Shown piece by piece: positions 25,039-33,860 of a stretch of 64,000 nt of DNA. How positions within the stretch are numbered: the first letter of the stretch is position 1; each line of letters opens with the position of its first letter. Made by a program: the position numbers and the translations under genes. Under the pieces are notes generated by a model, which saw only the letters and a program-made list of their open reading frames with translations, was not told where the DNA came from and ran no database searches. This DNA is from Saprospiraceae bacterium (GTDB taxonomy: Bacteria > Bacteroidota > Bacteroidia > Chitinophagales > Saprospiraceae), in NCBI GenBank assembly GCA_013214355.1, contig JABSSL010000092.1, forward strand, positions 1-64,000, read 5' to 3'.

Positions 25039-26877
25039 ATGAAGATTCCTCAAGGAGGTATAAAGGCCGATTCTTCCAATGGCCCGCTATTAGTCGATCA
25101 TAAACTACTGGAACTAGTCGTTTCGCCTGGTCAGGTCTGGCCCTATACTTTGTATGCTAACCTAAAGGCATTCATTAGTCATCCCTATTTCATCTGGGTT
25201 GCCTTATTCTTCGGCCTACAGGCCTGTGCCAATCCATTGGCTCCAACTGGAGGCCCCAGGGATGAGACACCCCCAGCGGTGGTAGACGAAGACTCTTCTC
25301 CTAACTTTCAAACCAATTTTGAAAAACAACGCATCGAGCTCACCTTCGACGAGTGGGTACAAGTCAGTGATATCTTTCAGCAAGTGGTAGTTTCACCACC
25401 CCTCGATAAGCAGTTGGATATTACCCTACGTAAACGGACCGTACGCGTTGACTTTGCCGATGAGGAAGTACTGAAAGAAAATGTGACTTACACCATCAAC
25501 TTTGGGGAAGCAGTCAAAGATCTAACCGAGCGAAATCCCGCCGAGAATCTTCGTTTTGTGTTTTCAACAGGAGATTTCCTGGATTCCTTGACCTTCAGCG
25601 GCAAGATTATTGATGCACAAACGGCCGAACCTAAAGAGAACATTCGGGTCATGCTCTATGAAAACCTTGCCGATACGGTGGTGCGTACGGAAAGACCCTT
25701 CTACTTTGCCAAAACGGATAAAGAAGGAAAATTCACCATCGAGAATGTGAAGGAAGGAACTTTTCGAGCCTTCGCTTTGGAAGATGGCGACCTGAACTAT
25801 CTCTTCAATCAGGCTAATGAAGCCATTGGTTTTCCGGACACGCTGGTCCAAATAAATGGTGATACAAGTTTGGATCTCACCATTCGTCTCTTCACGGAAG
25901 CACAACCTTACCGCATCCAAGATGTAGATTCCACGATCTATGGCCTATTGAAGGTTCAGTTCAATGCTCCCCTTGAAGCTGATCTTCTAGATTTATCCTA
26001 CGATACGCTCGAGCAACAGGTCATCTATGAATATGACAAGGATACGCTCAAGGTTTGGTATGATCAGGTGGGGCGCCAAAACTGGTCGCTTTACATTCGA
26101 CAAGATACTCTGGTTAGCGATACTGTCCGTGTGCGGCCCGGCAATCGAGCGGCCTATATGGAAGAGACTATCTTCAAGGTGTTGAGTGGTGGCACGAGTA
26201 AAAAATTCAAACCTAGCGAACCCGTCTCTCTTAACTTTAACCAACCGATAGCTTCCGTTGATACGGCATTGCTATTCCTTTACGAGGATACCCTCAGAAC
26301 CAGGATTCAACCCGAACTCTTCTTCGATACCCTGGCGCGTAAAGAATTACGACTGAATTACCCCTGGCGGGAGGGCATGATCTATGCACTTGAGATTTTA
26401 CCCGGCGCCATTACCGATATGTATGGTTTGAATAATCAAGATAGTATCATCAAAGACTACCAAGCTAATCTCCTCAAGAATTATGGTAACCTCAATTTGA
26501 CGCTCACTGGCTTCGACTCCACGGCTCAGTACATCATGGAGCTACTAGGGCGGAGTGATGCCCTTGTATCCCGTTGGATCGCGAGTGGCAGTGAGAATTA
26601 TCAACGTTCAATCACCAACTTATCCGCCGCTAAATACACGATACGTATTATCACGGATGTAAATCGAAACGGCAGATGGGACACTGGGGAATATGATACT
26701 CAACGACAACCCGAGCCCATCTATACACGTCCACTGGAGGATGTACGTGCCAATTGGGATGTGGAAGCGACGGTACGTCTCGGTGAAAAATTGCCTGAAC
26801 CAGAACCCAATGCTAATCGCCAAGGATCTCAGGGTACCAACCAAGGCAATAGACGGGGAAGTAGAGGACGAAATTGA
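25039..26877 (+). CDS. Ig-like domain lipoprotein (Big_5/SbsA type)
   Basis: 612 residues from ATG 25039; the frame opens at 25000 but a -7 box lies in it. The clear lipobox FGLQAC lies near residue 63 of this version, which is far for a signal peptide, so a start at the TTG about 24 residues before the Cys is also possible. After it come ANPLAPTGGPRDETPP and an Ig-like Big_5 domain (about 75-175: NFEKQRIELTFDEWVQV...VVVSPP), typical of Bacteroidota proteins with this exact opening. Then follow SpaA-like (TDKEGKFTIENVKEGTFRAFALED) and more beta domains. A C-terminal tail is rich in Asn, Arg, Gln and Gly. Probably an outer-membrane surface lipoprotein; function unknown. Confidence 0.8.
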   Translation: MKIPQGGIKADSSNGPLLVDHKLLELVVSPGQVWPYTLYANLKAFISHPYFIWVALFFGLQACANPLAPTGGPRDETPPAVVDEDSSPNFQTNFEKQRIELTFDEWVQVSDIFQQVVVSPPLDKQLDITLRKRTVRVDFADEEVLKENVTYTINFGEAVKDLTERNPAENLRFVFSTGDFLDSLTFSGKIIDAQTAEPKENIRVMLYENLADTVVRTERPFYFAKTDKEGKFTIENVKEGTFRAFALEDGDLNYLFNQANEAIGFPDTLVQINGDTSLDLTIRLFTEAQPYRIQDVDSTIYGLLKVQFNAPLEADLLDLSYDTLEQQVIYEYDKDTLKVWYDQVGRQNWSLYIRQDTLVSDTVRVRPGNRAAYMEETIFKVLSGGTSKKFKPSEPVSLNFNQPIASVDTALLFLYEDTLRTRIQPELFFDTLARKELRLNYPWREGMIYALEILPGAITDMYGLNNQDSIIKDYQANLLKNYGNLNLTLTGFDSTAQYIMELLGRSDALVSRWIASGSENYQRSITNLSAAKYTIRIITDVNRNGRWDTGEYDTQRQPEPIYTRPLEDVRANWDVEATVRLGEKLPEPEPNANRQGSQGTNQGNRRGSRGRN

Positions 26878-27046
26878 TTTCCACACACCAAAATTCTACC
26901 TCCTTACATCTACTCCTATATACCAGCCGTTGAAATAGGCCTTTTGGCCAAAGTCTATTTTAACCCTCAGTCGAAAAACGACGTCGATCTACCAGCCGTG
27001 CCGCATACATGGGCGCAGATTCCATTACACGTAAAATTTTAATACT

Positions 27047-27976
27047 ATGACTTTGCTTGCTATCAGCATTGATGGCACCCAATTGCTATTGGCGTGCACA
27101 GGGATGGTCATCGCCGTTTTTACACTCATCTGGGCCTGGCGCTTGTGGTTGAAAAGGGCCAGCCAACTATCCATGGAAGATGAGGCAACCATCATCTCTT
27201 TAACCAATCGAACAAAATATCCCAAGGTCGATGTCTTCCGTTGGAGCAATACCCTATTTCGATTTGGACTTTCCATCGCCCTAGCGATGACCATTCTAGC
27301 TTTCAGTTGGACGACCTATGACAAAACTGAATTTGCTAATCTAGAAATCGGTGAATATGAAGATCTAGATCAAGTACCTCCCATCACGAAAGACCCACCA
27401 CCGCCTCCACCGCCTCCACCACCACCAGTAGTTGAGCCAGTGGTAGACGAAGAGATATTAGACGAGGATGAACCAGAATTTGAAGACTTGAGCATTACGG
27501 AGGATACCGAAGTAATTGCACCACCCAAGGAGAACAACAAACCTATACCTCCTCCTCCACCGCCACCACCAGAACCAGAGGATGAGGGGCCAGAATTCTT
27601 CGTAGCCGTGGAAGAAATGCCCAGCTTTGGTGATTGTAAAGACATTTTCAATAAAGCGGAACGTAAGCAATGCTCTGATAAGAATCTGCTTACCTTCCTT
27701 TCTAAAAATATCAAGTATCCTTCCATTGCCCGAGAGAATAATATTGAAGGCCAAGCTGTTATCCGCTTTATTGTAGAAGCAGATGGGAAAATAACCAACA
27801 CAGAAATCGTCAGAGATCTAGCTGGTGGGTGCGGAAATGAAGCCCTTAGGGTGGTTAACCTAATGAAGAATCAGCAGTTTTTGGAAAAGCAGGATCTAAT
27901 CTGGAATCCTGGCAAGCAGCAAGGACGCCCTGTGCGAGTCCAGTTTAATTTACCGATTCGGTTTAAGTTGCAGTAG
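27047..27976 (+). CDS. tonB: TonB family energy transducer
   Basis: 309 residues. Two membrane segments (11-36 and 70-88) precede a periplasmic region with two proline tracts (about 117-126 and 166-174) separated by an acidic stretch. The C-terminal TonB_C domain runs from about 213 to 306: LLTFLSKNIKYPSIARENNIEGQAVIRF, IVEADGKITNTEIV and VQFNLPIRFKL. Such proteins pass proton-motive energy from ExbBD to outer-membrane receptors. A DCKDIFNKAERKQCSD segment just before TonB_C has two Cys that could form a disulfide. A TonB_C domain also occurs in the M56 protein 2 kb downstream, and this suggests a shared partner. Confidence 0.9.
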   Translation: MTLLAISIDGTQLLLACTGMVIAVFTLIWAWRLWLKRASQLSMEDEATIISLTNRTKYPKVDVFRWSNTLFRFGLSIALAMTILAFSWTTYDKTEFANLEIGEYEDLDQVPPITKDPPPPPPPPPPPVVEPVVDEEILDEDEPEFEDLSITEDTEVIAPPKENNKPIPPPPPPPPEPEDEGPEFFVAVEEMPSFGDCKDIFNKAERKQCSDKNLLTFLSKNIKYPSIARENNIEGQAVIRFIVEADGKITNTEIVRDLAGGCGNEALRVVNLMKNQQFLEKQDLIWNPGKQQGRPVRVQFNLPIRFKLQ

Positions 27977-28156
27977 TTGGAAATGGGAAATGGGAATTTC
28001 TTTCATCTTGCCTTGTAAAATCCCGAATACTTAGCTTTTGTTTGGCATGATCCACAACTTCGCATTTCCCACTTCCAAATTCCCACTTAAGCTTGGTAAA
28101 CACCTAAAGATTTTTCGTTAGCACTAACACTTATTAGGCCCCCAATAAACCATCAG

Positions 28157-28189
28157 CCTCCGAGTGCCTTCTGCATTTCGGAGGTTTTT
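28157..28189 (+). terminator. Intrinsic terminator, 7-bp stem and T5
   Basis: CCTCCGA (28157-28163), a 14-base loop, TCGGAGG (28178-28184) and five T. It is 180 bp downstream of tonB, so the tonB transcript has a long 3' region or the terminator closes a small RNA that I cannot define. Confidence 0.75.
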
Positions 28190-28326
28190 GTTTGCTACCC
28201 GCTAATACTCCATTCCTTTCCCGTCATCTGGAATCCTCTTTAGATATCCCGTTTTACAGGCTAAAAAAAAATGTGTCCGACACCCACCATTCCGCGGTTT
28301 TACTGCATCTAAACTAAAGAAAGCGC

Positions 28327-28352
28327 TTTATAACGTAATTTTTAGTTATAAA
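28327..28352 (+). promoter_or_regulatory. TTTATAAC-N10-GTTATAAA inverted repeat, candidate BlaI operator
   Basis: A perfect 8-bp inverted repeat with a 10-base spacer, 38 bp before the start of the TPR gene. The AAAGCGCTTT palindrome overlaps its left edge (28320-28329). Since the third gene is a BlaI repressor partner, this is the natural candidate for an autoregulatory operator; the word differs from the TACA/TGTA core of staphylococcal sites. Confidence 0.45.
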
Positions 28353-28389
28353 TCGTACAAAATAGTTGCACTTATAAAAAAAGGGATGT

Positions 28390-29643
28390 ATGTTTGTATC
28401 AGTTAAGCCAATAATCGTAGAGAAAACGCTAAAATTACTAGGGCGTAAATCCAGATTATTACAGCTTCTACAACCAAGTTGTTTGACATTTTTGATCTTG
28501 CTAAGTACCTCTGTTACTCCCTTGATCGGGCAATCTCAGGATTCGCTCTCAACGACCAAGATGTATCAAGAAGCTTTAGAGTTGATGAATGGTTTTCAAT
28601 TTGACCGGGCATTGGGTTTACTAAGTGAATGTCATATTCACGATCAAGAGAATACCACTTACCTTTTGAAAATAGCGTATTGCAATTTTCAAATGGGTCG
28701 TTATCCAGATGCTAGCCTGTTTTATAAAAAGGTATTATCGATTGATTCACTGAACACCAATGCCTTGAGTTCATTGGGCTCTATTTATGAGCGAATGAGC
28801 AACTACCGAGAGGCTGAGAGTCAATACCTACAACTGATCAGCATCGACTCTACCAATAGTTACTACTTCAAACGAATGGGATATGCTTCCATGCGTTTGA
28901 ACAAGCCCCTGCAAGGCATAGCTTTTTTTATTCGCGCACATGAATTAAACGAAGGGGATGTAGAAATTATCGATCAGCTAAGTGATATCTATTTGGCGAT
29001 GAACGAACTAGAATATGCTGAAAGGGTATTGCAGAAAGGACTTAATATCGATCCGAACAACATCAAGCTCTTGTATAACCAGGCCCGCTTATTTCAAAAG
29101 CGAAAAGATTACCCGACTGTTACACATGCGATTGAAAAAGCAATGGCCCAAGGAGATACGAGTGATTATTACCAGATGATGCTGGGCGTTGCCTATCTTC
29201 GTCTGGATAGTCTAGATCGCTCGATTTTTCATCTAGAGCGCATCGTTTCTAGAGGAAAAGATAGTGATCGAACCCATCATTATCTTGGGTTGGCTTACAA
29301 AGCACTCGACGATATGGAAAAAAGTGTCGAGCACTTGGAATTAGCGATTGAATTGGGTATCTCAGAGCAGATGGGGACCTACCAAAGTGATTTGGCCTCC
29401 ATTCACATGAATGAAAATCAATTCAAATCCGCTATCAGCCGCTACAAAAAAGCCTATCAATACGAACCAAAATCTGAGTATCTGTTTCATTTGGCTCGCG
29501 CCTGTGATCTGTACTATAGGGATAAGAAACCAGCACTCAAGTATTACGACCAATACTTGGCTAGCAATGATCAAAAATTTCGTGAGTACAGTACACAGCG
29601 AATTAAGCAGCTAAAAGAAATCATCCATCTAAGCAAAAGGTAA
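28390..29643 (+). CDS. Secreted tetratricopeptide-repeat protein
   Basis: 417 residues. A hydrophobic stretch (about 31-50, LTFLILLSTSVTPLIGQ) with a basic N-terminus acts as a long signal peptide. The rest is a chain of about nine TPR units, each near 34 residues, such as NALSSLGSIYERMSNYREAESQYLQLISID, EYAERVLQKGLNIDPNNIKLLYNQARLF and TYQSDLASIHMNENQFKSAISRYKKAYQYEP. It would be a periplasmic scaffold. It ends 2 bp before blaI, so it is translationally coupled to the BlaI/M56 pair and may bring a ligand or partner to the receptor. Confidence 0.85.
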   Translation: MFVSVKPIIVEKTLKLLGRKSRLLQLLQPSCLTFLILLSTSVTPLIGQSQDSLSTTKMYQEALELMNGFQFDRALGLLSECHIHDQENTTYLLKIAYCNFQMGRYPDASLFYKKVLSIDSLNTNALSSLGSIYERMSNYREAESQYLQLISIDSTNSYYFKRMGYASMRLNKPLQGIAFFIRAHELNEGDVEIIDQLSDIYLAMNELEYAERVLQKGLNIDPNNIKLLYNQARLFQKRKDYPTVTHAIEKAMAQGDTSDYYQMMLGVAYLRLDSLDRSIFHLERIVSRGKDSDRTHHYLGLAYKALDDMEKSVEHLELAIELGISEQMGTYQSDLASIHMNENQFKSAISRYKKAYQYEPKSEYLFHLARACDLYYRDKKPALKYYDQYLASNDQKFREYSTQRIKQLKEIIHLSKR

Positions 29644-29645
29644 TT

Positions 29646-30029
29646 ATGAAAAGATTAACCAAAGCGGAAGAGGAAGTCATGCAAATTATTTGGAAACTAG
29701 GTCGTTGCACCGTTAGTGATATCCGCCAGTACATGGCCGATGAACTACAACAACCTAAGCCTCCTCATAGCACAGTCTCTACGGTGGTTAGAACCTTGGA
29801 AGATAAAGGCATTTTAGATCATAAAGCCTATGGAAGGACCTATGAGTACTTCCCTACTATCACCAAGCAAGACTATAGTAGCCTAACGCTAAAGAAATTT
29901 GTATCTGACTATTTTGATGGATCAATGCAGCGTCTGGTCTCTTTTATGGTCAAAGAACAGAACCTTAGCTTAAATGATTTGTCTGATCTATTGGATAAGT
30001 TGGATGAAGTTGACGAGGAGGAATTGTAA
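29646..30029 (+). CDS. blaI: BlaI/MecI/CopY family repressor
   Basis: 127 residues. LTKAEEEVMQIIWKLGRCTVSDIRQYM and STVSTVVRTLEDKGILDHKAYGRTYEYFP are the winged-helix landmarks of BlaI/MecI repressors. The C-terminal helical part is the dimerisation region, which in the canonical system is cut after an M56 protease is triggered. The M56 gene follows at 85 bp. In Bacteroidota this pair often controls genes unrelated to beta-lactams, so the target is open. The inverted repeat before the TPR gene is a candidate site. Confidence 0.93.
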   Translation: MKRLTKAEEEVMQIIWKLGRCTVSDIRQYMADELQQPKPPHSTVSTVVRTLEDKGILDHKAYGRTYEYFPTITKQDYSSLTLKKFVSDYFDGSMQRLVSFMVKEQNLSLNDLSDLLDKLDEVDEEEL

Positions 30030-30114
30030 TGTATAATATCGAATGTTGAATGTTGAATGGTTTTTTCAATTATTAATTATCCATTAAACATTATTCATTT
30101 CCAATCGGGTGACC

Positions 30115-32631
30115 ATGTTGAACTATGTACTAGAAGTAAACATCTGTTGGCTAGGATTTTATTTGCTCTATAGCCTGGTATTGAGTCGAGAAACCTTCTT
30201 TGAATATAACCGCTGGTATCTCTTGGCGGGCTTATTGGGAGGTTTATTGATTCCCTTGGTCGAGTATCAGATCATTGTGGAGCAAATCATTGAAATCCCT
30301 AGTGTGAGCCTTGATTTAGACGACTTATCTGGCATAACTGCCACGGGAGTAGCAGCAGAGGAGCCAAGTTTCAGAGATCGACTCATTCAGGGTTTATTTG
30401 TGACCTACTTGCTAGGCGTAGCGGTATTAGGCATCAGGTTTATGATGGGATTGCTACGAATTGCTTGGTTGTATTGGCGAGGTACAAAAATGGAGCGCCC
30501 AGGATACGCGCTAGTGAAGACACCGACTGTTCATCCTCCCTTTTCCTTCTTCCATTGGCTATTTCAAAGCCAACGGATCCCATTAAACGAAGCCGATGAG
30601 GAAAAGATCATTACCCACGAGATTGAACATATCCGACAGTGGCACAGCCTAGATGTATTGTTGGTTGAAATGATTGGTATTGTATTGTGGTTTAGCCCAC
30701 TCGTATGGCTTTACCGCAGATCCTTACGGATGATTCATGAATACCAAGCAGATGAGGCAGTGCTGCAAACTACTAAACGAAAAAGCTATGGCCATTTATT
30801 AATACGGCAATCGATGTCCGGACCTCCGATTGCCATTGCGAATCATTTTATTCATTCACAATTGAAAAAACGCCTGACCATGATGACGAAGAAAAAGTCT
30901 ACACAACGGTCTTTGATGAAATACACTTTCATCCTCCCAGTTCTAGCCTTGATGCTAATGGCCTTTGCTCCTACTAAAGTTTACAAAATGGTTCCAGTAG
31001 AGGCACCTGCAGTAGAAATAGAAGAGAGCACCACAGGTCCTGATCTAGACAAGATCAAAGAAGAACTTTCAGCTATTTTGGCCAAACGAGCACATGCCAA
31101 GGAAAACATCGATGGCAAACTAGCGGGTCTCTTTGCCAGAAAATATGATAGTTATATACAGGAATACCCGAATCACAAGAAAGATATTACTAAGGTAGCG
31201 GTTCTTGTTGCCGACTACTATGAGATGGATACTACCGTGGAAAATGATCAAATGGTAGGCGGTCAATTCCGCAATGCTTTCACCCCAAAGAAAGAATCTC
31301 TCATTATTGAGAACGCTCCTGGATCGAGCGTGAGAATTCGAAACACCAATGGCGAAAAATTTGATCCACTTTACGTCATCGATGGAAAGGTAGCATCTAA
31401 GGCACAAATGGAAGCGCTAAACCCAGATGGCATCCAACGAATCGATGTGCTTAAGGGAGCCAGTGCCAAAGCTGCCTATGGCGAAGAAGGTGCAAATGGG
31501 GTAGTTCAAATTACAACCAAAGGCACAGAGGAAGTAATCGAGGAAGACCTTAAACTAGGAGGGAGCGTTTACTTTAAACTCCAAGATAAAGTTGAAAAGT
31601 TAGACAAGATCGACGCTTCTGAGACGACGATTGAAATCATCAAGGAAGAGCCACTATCTATTGAACATGAGATGGAAAAACCTGCTCAATCCAAGATTAA
31701 GATCAGAGGCGTAGCCAGCAACACAGAACAACCACTTTTCGTCATTGATGATGAGATCATGGATCGAAGTATAAATGATCCTATGACCGAACTAAATCCT
31801 AACGATATTGAGTACATCAATGTCATCAAAGGAGAAGCAGCCAAGGAAAAATACGGTGACAAAGGAGTAAACGGAGTGGTTGAGATTTATACTAAGGGAT
31901 ACAAAAAGCAAGAGGAAGTCAAAGAGCAATTACCTCTTGACCAAAGTCTAACTGAGACAGCAGCTCCCTTGAAAACAGTGGACCAGATGCCTTTATTCCC
32001 AGGCGTGAACCCTACAGAAGGGACAGTAGCGGGCAGAAAAGCCACTTCGGATCAAAGAATGCTGGAGTACATCTATAGCAATCTAAAGTATCCAAAAGAA
32101 GCCAAACAAGCTGGCGCAGATGGGACGGTTCTGTTGAGCTTTACGGTAACCAAAGAGGGAATCATGGAGGACTTGAAAGTGGTTAAGGCTCCTTCTTCAT
32201 CACTTGGTAAGGCAGCTTATGTAGCTTTGAATAGCCTAGAAGGAACTTGGACACCTGGCATGGCCAAAGGAAAAGCAGTAGCGACGGAATTGACTATCCC
32301 AATCAAGTTCAAACTAGATACAGATAACAAGCAGACCGAAACACCTAACACCAGAATTCCTAGTTCGGCAGCACAGCTTGAATTGGGTAATTTCAACCTA
32401 ACACCTAATCCGAATAACGGTGAGATGCTAGTTAACTTCCAATCTACTGCTAGCCCAGTATTGATTCAAGTATTTGATGTCAATGGGCAAGAAGTATACA
32501 AGGAGTATCTTCCAAACTTCGCTGGAAGTTATCGAGAAACTATCAGACTAGATAAGGTGGCAAAAGGATCCCACGTCTTGAGCATCATTCAGGACAATAA
32601 GCGATTCACTAGAAAATTTGTCACACAGTAA
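30115..32631 (+). CDS. BlaR1-like M56 metalloprotease receptor with two plug-like modules, TonB_C and a T9SS C-terminal domain
   Basis: 838 residues from ATG 30115 (GTG at 30109 is an alternative; numbers here follow the GTG version). Four membrane segments: 10-28, 36-55, 95-123 and 183-203. HEIEH (170-174) with EYQADEAVL (211-219) is the zinc protease of M56. A last membrane segment lies at 271-287. The C-terminal half carries two plug-like modules (about 400-471 and 527-596; DPLYVIDGKVAS/VLKGASAKAAYG and PLFVIDDEI/VIKGEAAKEKYG, each ending in GVV-x-I-T-like strands), a TonB_C domain (648-736, YPKEAKQAGADGTVLLSFTV) and a T9SS-type sorting domain (763-840, LTPNPNNGEMLVNF and FTRKFVTQ). In BlaR1 the outside domain senses a ligand and the protease ends repression. 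Confidence 0.9.
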   Translation: MLNYVLEVNICWLGFYLLYSLVLSRETFFEYNRWYLLAGLLGGLLIPLVEYQIIVEQIIEIPSVSLDLDDLSGITATGVAAEEPSFRDRLIQGLFVTYLLGVAVLGIRFMMGLLRIAWLYWRGTKMERPGYALVKTPTVHPPFSFFHWLFQSQRIPLNEADEEKIITHEIEHIRQWHSLDVLLVEMIGIVLWFSPLVWLYRRSLRMIHEYQADEAVLQTTKRKSYGHLLIRQSMSGPPIAIANHFIHSQLKKRLTMMTKKKSTQRSLMKYTFILPVLALMLMAFAPTKVYKMVPVEAPAVEIEESTTGPDLDKIKEELSAILAKRAHAKENIDGKLAGLFARKYDSYIQEYPNHKKDITKVAVLVADYYEMDTTVENDQMVGGQFRNAFTPKKESLIIENAPGSSVRIRNTNGEKFDPLYVIDGKVASKAQMEALNPDGIQRIDVLKGASAKAAYGEEGANGVVQITTKGTEEVIEEDLKLGGSVYFKLQDKVEKLDKIDASETTIEIIKEEPLSIEHEMEKPAQSKIKIRGVASNTEQPLFVIDDEIMDRSINDPMTELNPNDIEYINVIKGEAAKEKYGDKGVNGVVEIYTKGYKKQEEVKEQLPLDQSLTETAAPLKTVDQMPLFPGVNPTEGTVAGRKATSDQRMLEYIYSNLKYPKEAKQAGADGTVLLSFTVTKEGIMEDLKVVKAPSSSLGKAAYVALNSLEGTWTPGMAKGKAVATELTIPIKFKLDTDNKQTETPNTRIPSSAAQLELGNFNLTPNPNNGEMLVNFQSTASPVLIQVFDVNGQEVYKEYLPNFAGSYRETIRLDKVAKGSHVLSIIQDNKRFTRKFVTQ

Positions 32632-32638
32632 AATGGCA

Positions 32639-32678
32639 AAGACCTCAGCAATTGATTTTGCTGAGGTCTTATTTTTTT
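32639..32678. terminator. Intrinsic terminator after the M56 gene
   Basis: AAGACCTCAGCAA (32639-32651) pairs perfectly with TTGCTGAGGTCTT (32658-32670) around a six-base loop, followed by ATTTTTTT. It closes the TPR-blaI-M56 operon; on the minus strand an A-run precedes it and it may also serve the convergent DUF2007 gene. Confidence 0.9.
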
Positions 32679-32716
32679 GTCTTAAGATCTAATCTGGAAG
32701 ATTCAATAAGTTTTCT

Positions 32717-33163
32717 CTAGAAGAAGTCCCAACCGCTATCTATCCACCCCCCCGCTCTCAAAAAGGCTCGAATCAACAAAAGGAGAAGTATTAATACCAC
32801 CAACCACTGTAACCAAACATTCCCTTTCTTTTCTTTATCCAAAGACTTCAAATACGCAATTCCCTGCTGATCAATTTCATGAAAAGAATTCTCTGGTGGA
32901 GTCTCATTATTGCGCTGATCCATCTCACGAACGATCTGACTTGCTTCTTCCAAATCCGTTTCTCGCACTAGTAGTTTGATCCCTCCTTGTTCCACTGGCA
33001 ACATCGTCTGCAAAGTAGCATTAGAGACTACACATTTGATGCCTGCTTCCTTGAGTCTGGCCGCATAGAGGCGGGCTTGTGATTCAAAGTAAAAGTGCTT
33101 AACTGTAACTATCCTTGTTCTCTCGTCGAATTCGTCGAAACTGTCTAAGATTTGATCTTCCAT
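32717..33163 (-). CDS. DUF2007-type protein with membrane anchor
   Basis: 148 residues. The N-terminal part, VKHFYFESQARLYAARLKEAGIKCVVSNATLQTMLPVEQGGIKLLVRETDLEEASQIV, is the small ferredoxin-like DUF2007 domain (putative signal-transducing protein). A C-terminal membrane segment (about 118-136, WLQWLVVLILLLLLIRAFL) anchors it. Function is unknown. It follows the ferritin gene by 12 bp and should be co-transcribed with it. Confidence 0.75.
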   Translation of the reverse strand: MEDQILDSFDEFDERTRIVTVKHFYFESQARLYAARLKEAGIKCVVSNATLQTMLPVEQGGIKLLVRETDLEEASQIVREMDQRNNETPPENSFHEIDQQGIAYLKSLDKEKKGNVWLQWLVVLILLLLLIRAFLRAGGWIDSGWDFF

Positions 33164-33175
33164 GATGTAAGCTAA

Positions 33176-33700
33176 TTAGGCTTCGCTTTCCGCCTCAGCC
33201 TTCTCTTCGATCTCATTGATCTTTTCTAATTCTAGATCAATATAATACAAACTTTGTGGACCATCACCAATCAACTTGATTCGATCCAAGATAGTTCGCA
33301 TTAGAGCTTCTTCTTCCCTTTGTTCCTCTACGTACCACTGTAGAAAATTAAGTGTGGCATGATCTTTTTCTTCGTAGCTCAAGGCTACTAAGTTGTTAAT
33401 AGAGGCAGTGACTTTTTGCTCATGTGCATACACTTGATCAAATAGAACTTTTACCGACTCAAAGGTATGAGGAGGTTGATTGATGGCAGGTGCCAAGGCA
33501 TGTCCATCCGTTTCATTGATATAGTTGAAAATACGCATCATATGCTCATTCTCCTCCATGGATTGGCGATACATGAATTTGGCACAGCCTTCTAGTCCTT
33601 CTCTTTCACACCAAGATGCCATTGATAAATACAAAAATGAAGCATATCCTTCCAACTCAAGCTGCTTATTTAGTGCAGCTTCCATCTTGCTTGACAACAT
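33176..33700 (-). CDS. ftnA: Bacterial non-heme ferritin
   Basis: 174 residues, a four-helix bundle. ELEGYASFLYLSMASWCE holds the first ferroxidase Glu, EENEHMMRIFNYINE the second Glu and His, HEQKV the Glu of the third helix, and VEEQREEEALM the last site. The chain is the normal length for prokaryotic ferritins and lacks a heme-binding Met at the expected interface. It stores Fe3+ as a 24-mer. A short C-terminal acidic tail (EKINEIEEKAEAESEA) is a little longer than in enterobacterial FtnA. DUF2007 gene follows in the same unit. Confidence 0.95.
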   Translation of the reverse strand: MLSSKMEAALNKQLELEGYASFLYLSMASWCEREGLEGCAKFMYRQSMEENEHMMRIFNYINETDGHALAPAINQPPHTFESVKVLFDQVYAHEQKVTASINNLVALSYEEKDHATLNFLQWYVEEQREEEALMRTILDRIKLIGDGPQSLYYIDLELEKINEIEEKAEAESEA

Positions 33701-33860
33701 AAATACTATTTTTTTTAAACAAATTTGTGCTGTTAATATAAGGTTACAAGCACCAAAGAGTTCACATCTATGGGTAAGAATAGCGCTATTTAGATAAATT
33801 CTTATTTGGACTAATTCTAGAAAGAATGTCCTCCATATTTATAGCCTAAATTATTGACAT

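Larger units (their letters stand above)
27977..28389. other. Non-coding gap of about 410 bp with repeats, orphan terminator and operator-like site
   Basis: No ORF is credible. The first 110 bp hold an imperfect inverted repeat built from GGGAAATGGGAATTT-type words (27978-27999 versus 28063-28088). A canonical intrinsic terminator follows at 28157-28189, and an 8-bp inverted repeat at 28327-28352 precedes the TPR-BlaI-M56 operon. Confidence 0.7.

Noticed and set aside
27370-27801. Minus-strand frame with Gly-rich and Ser-rich runs
   Set aside because: It is the shadow of the proline tracts of tonB; no independent support.
28389-28396. TATGTTTG box at the start of the TPR gene
   Set aside because: It matches the -7 consensus but overlaps the only usable ATG before the signal peptide, so it is probably a chance match.
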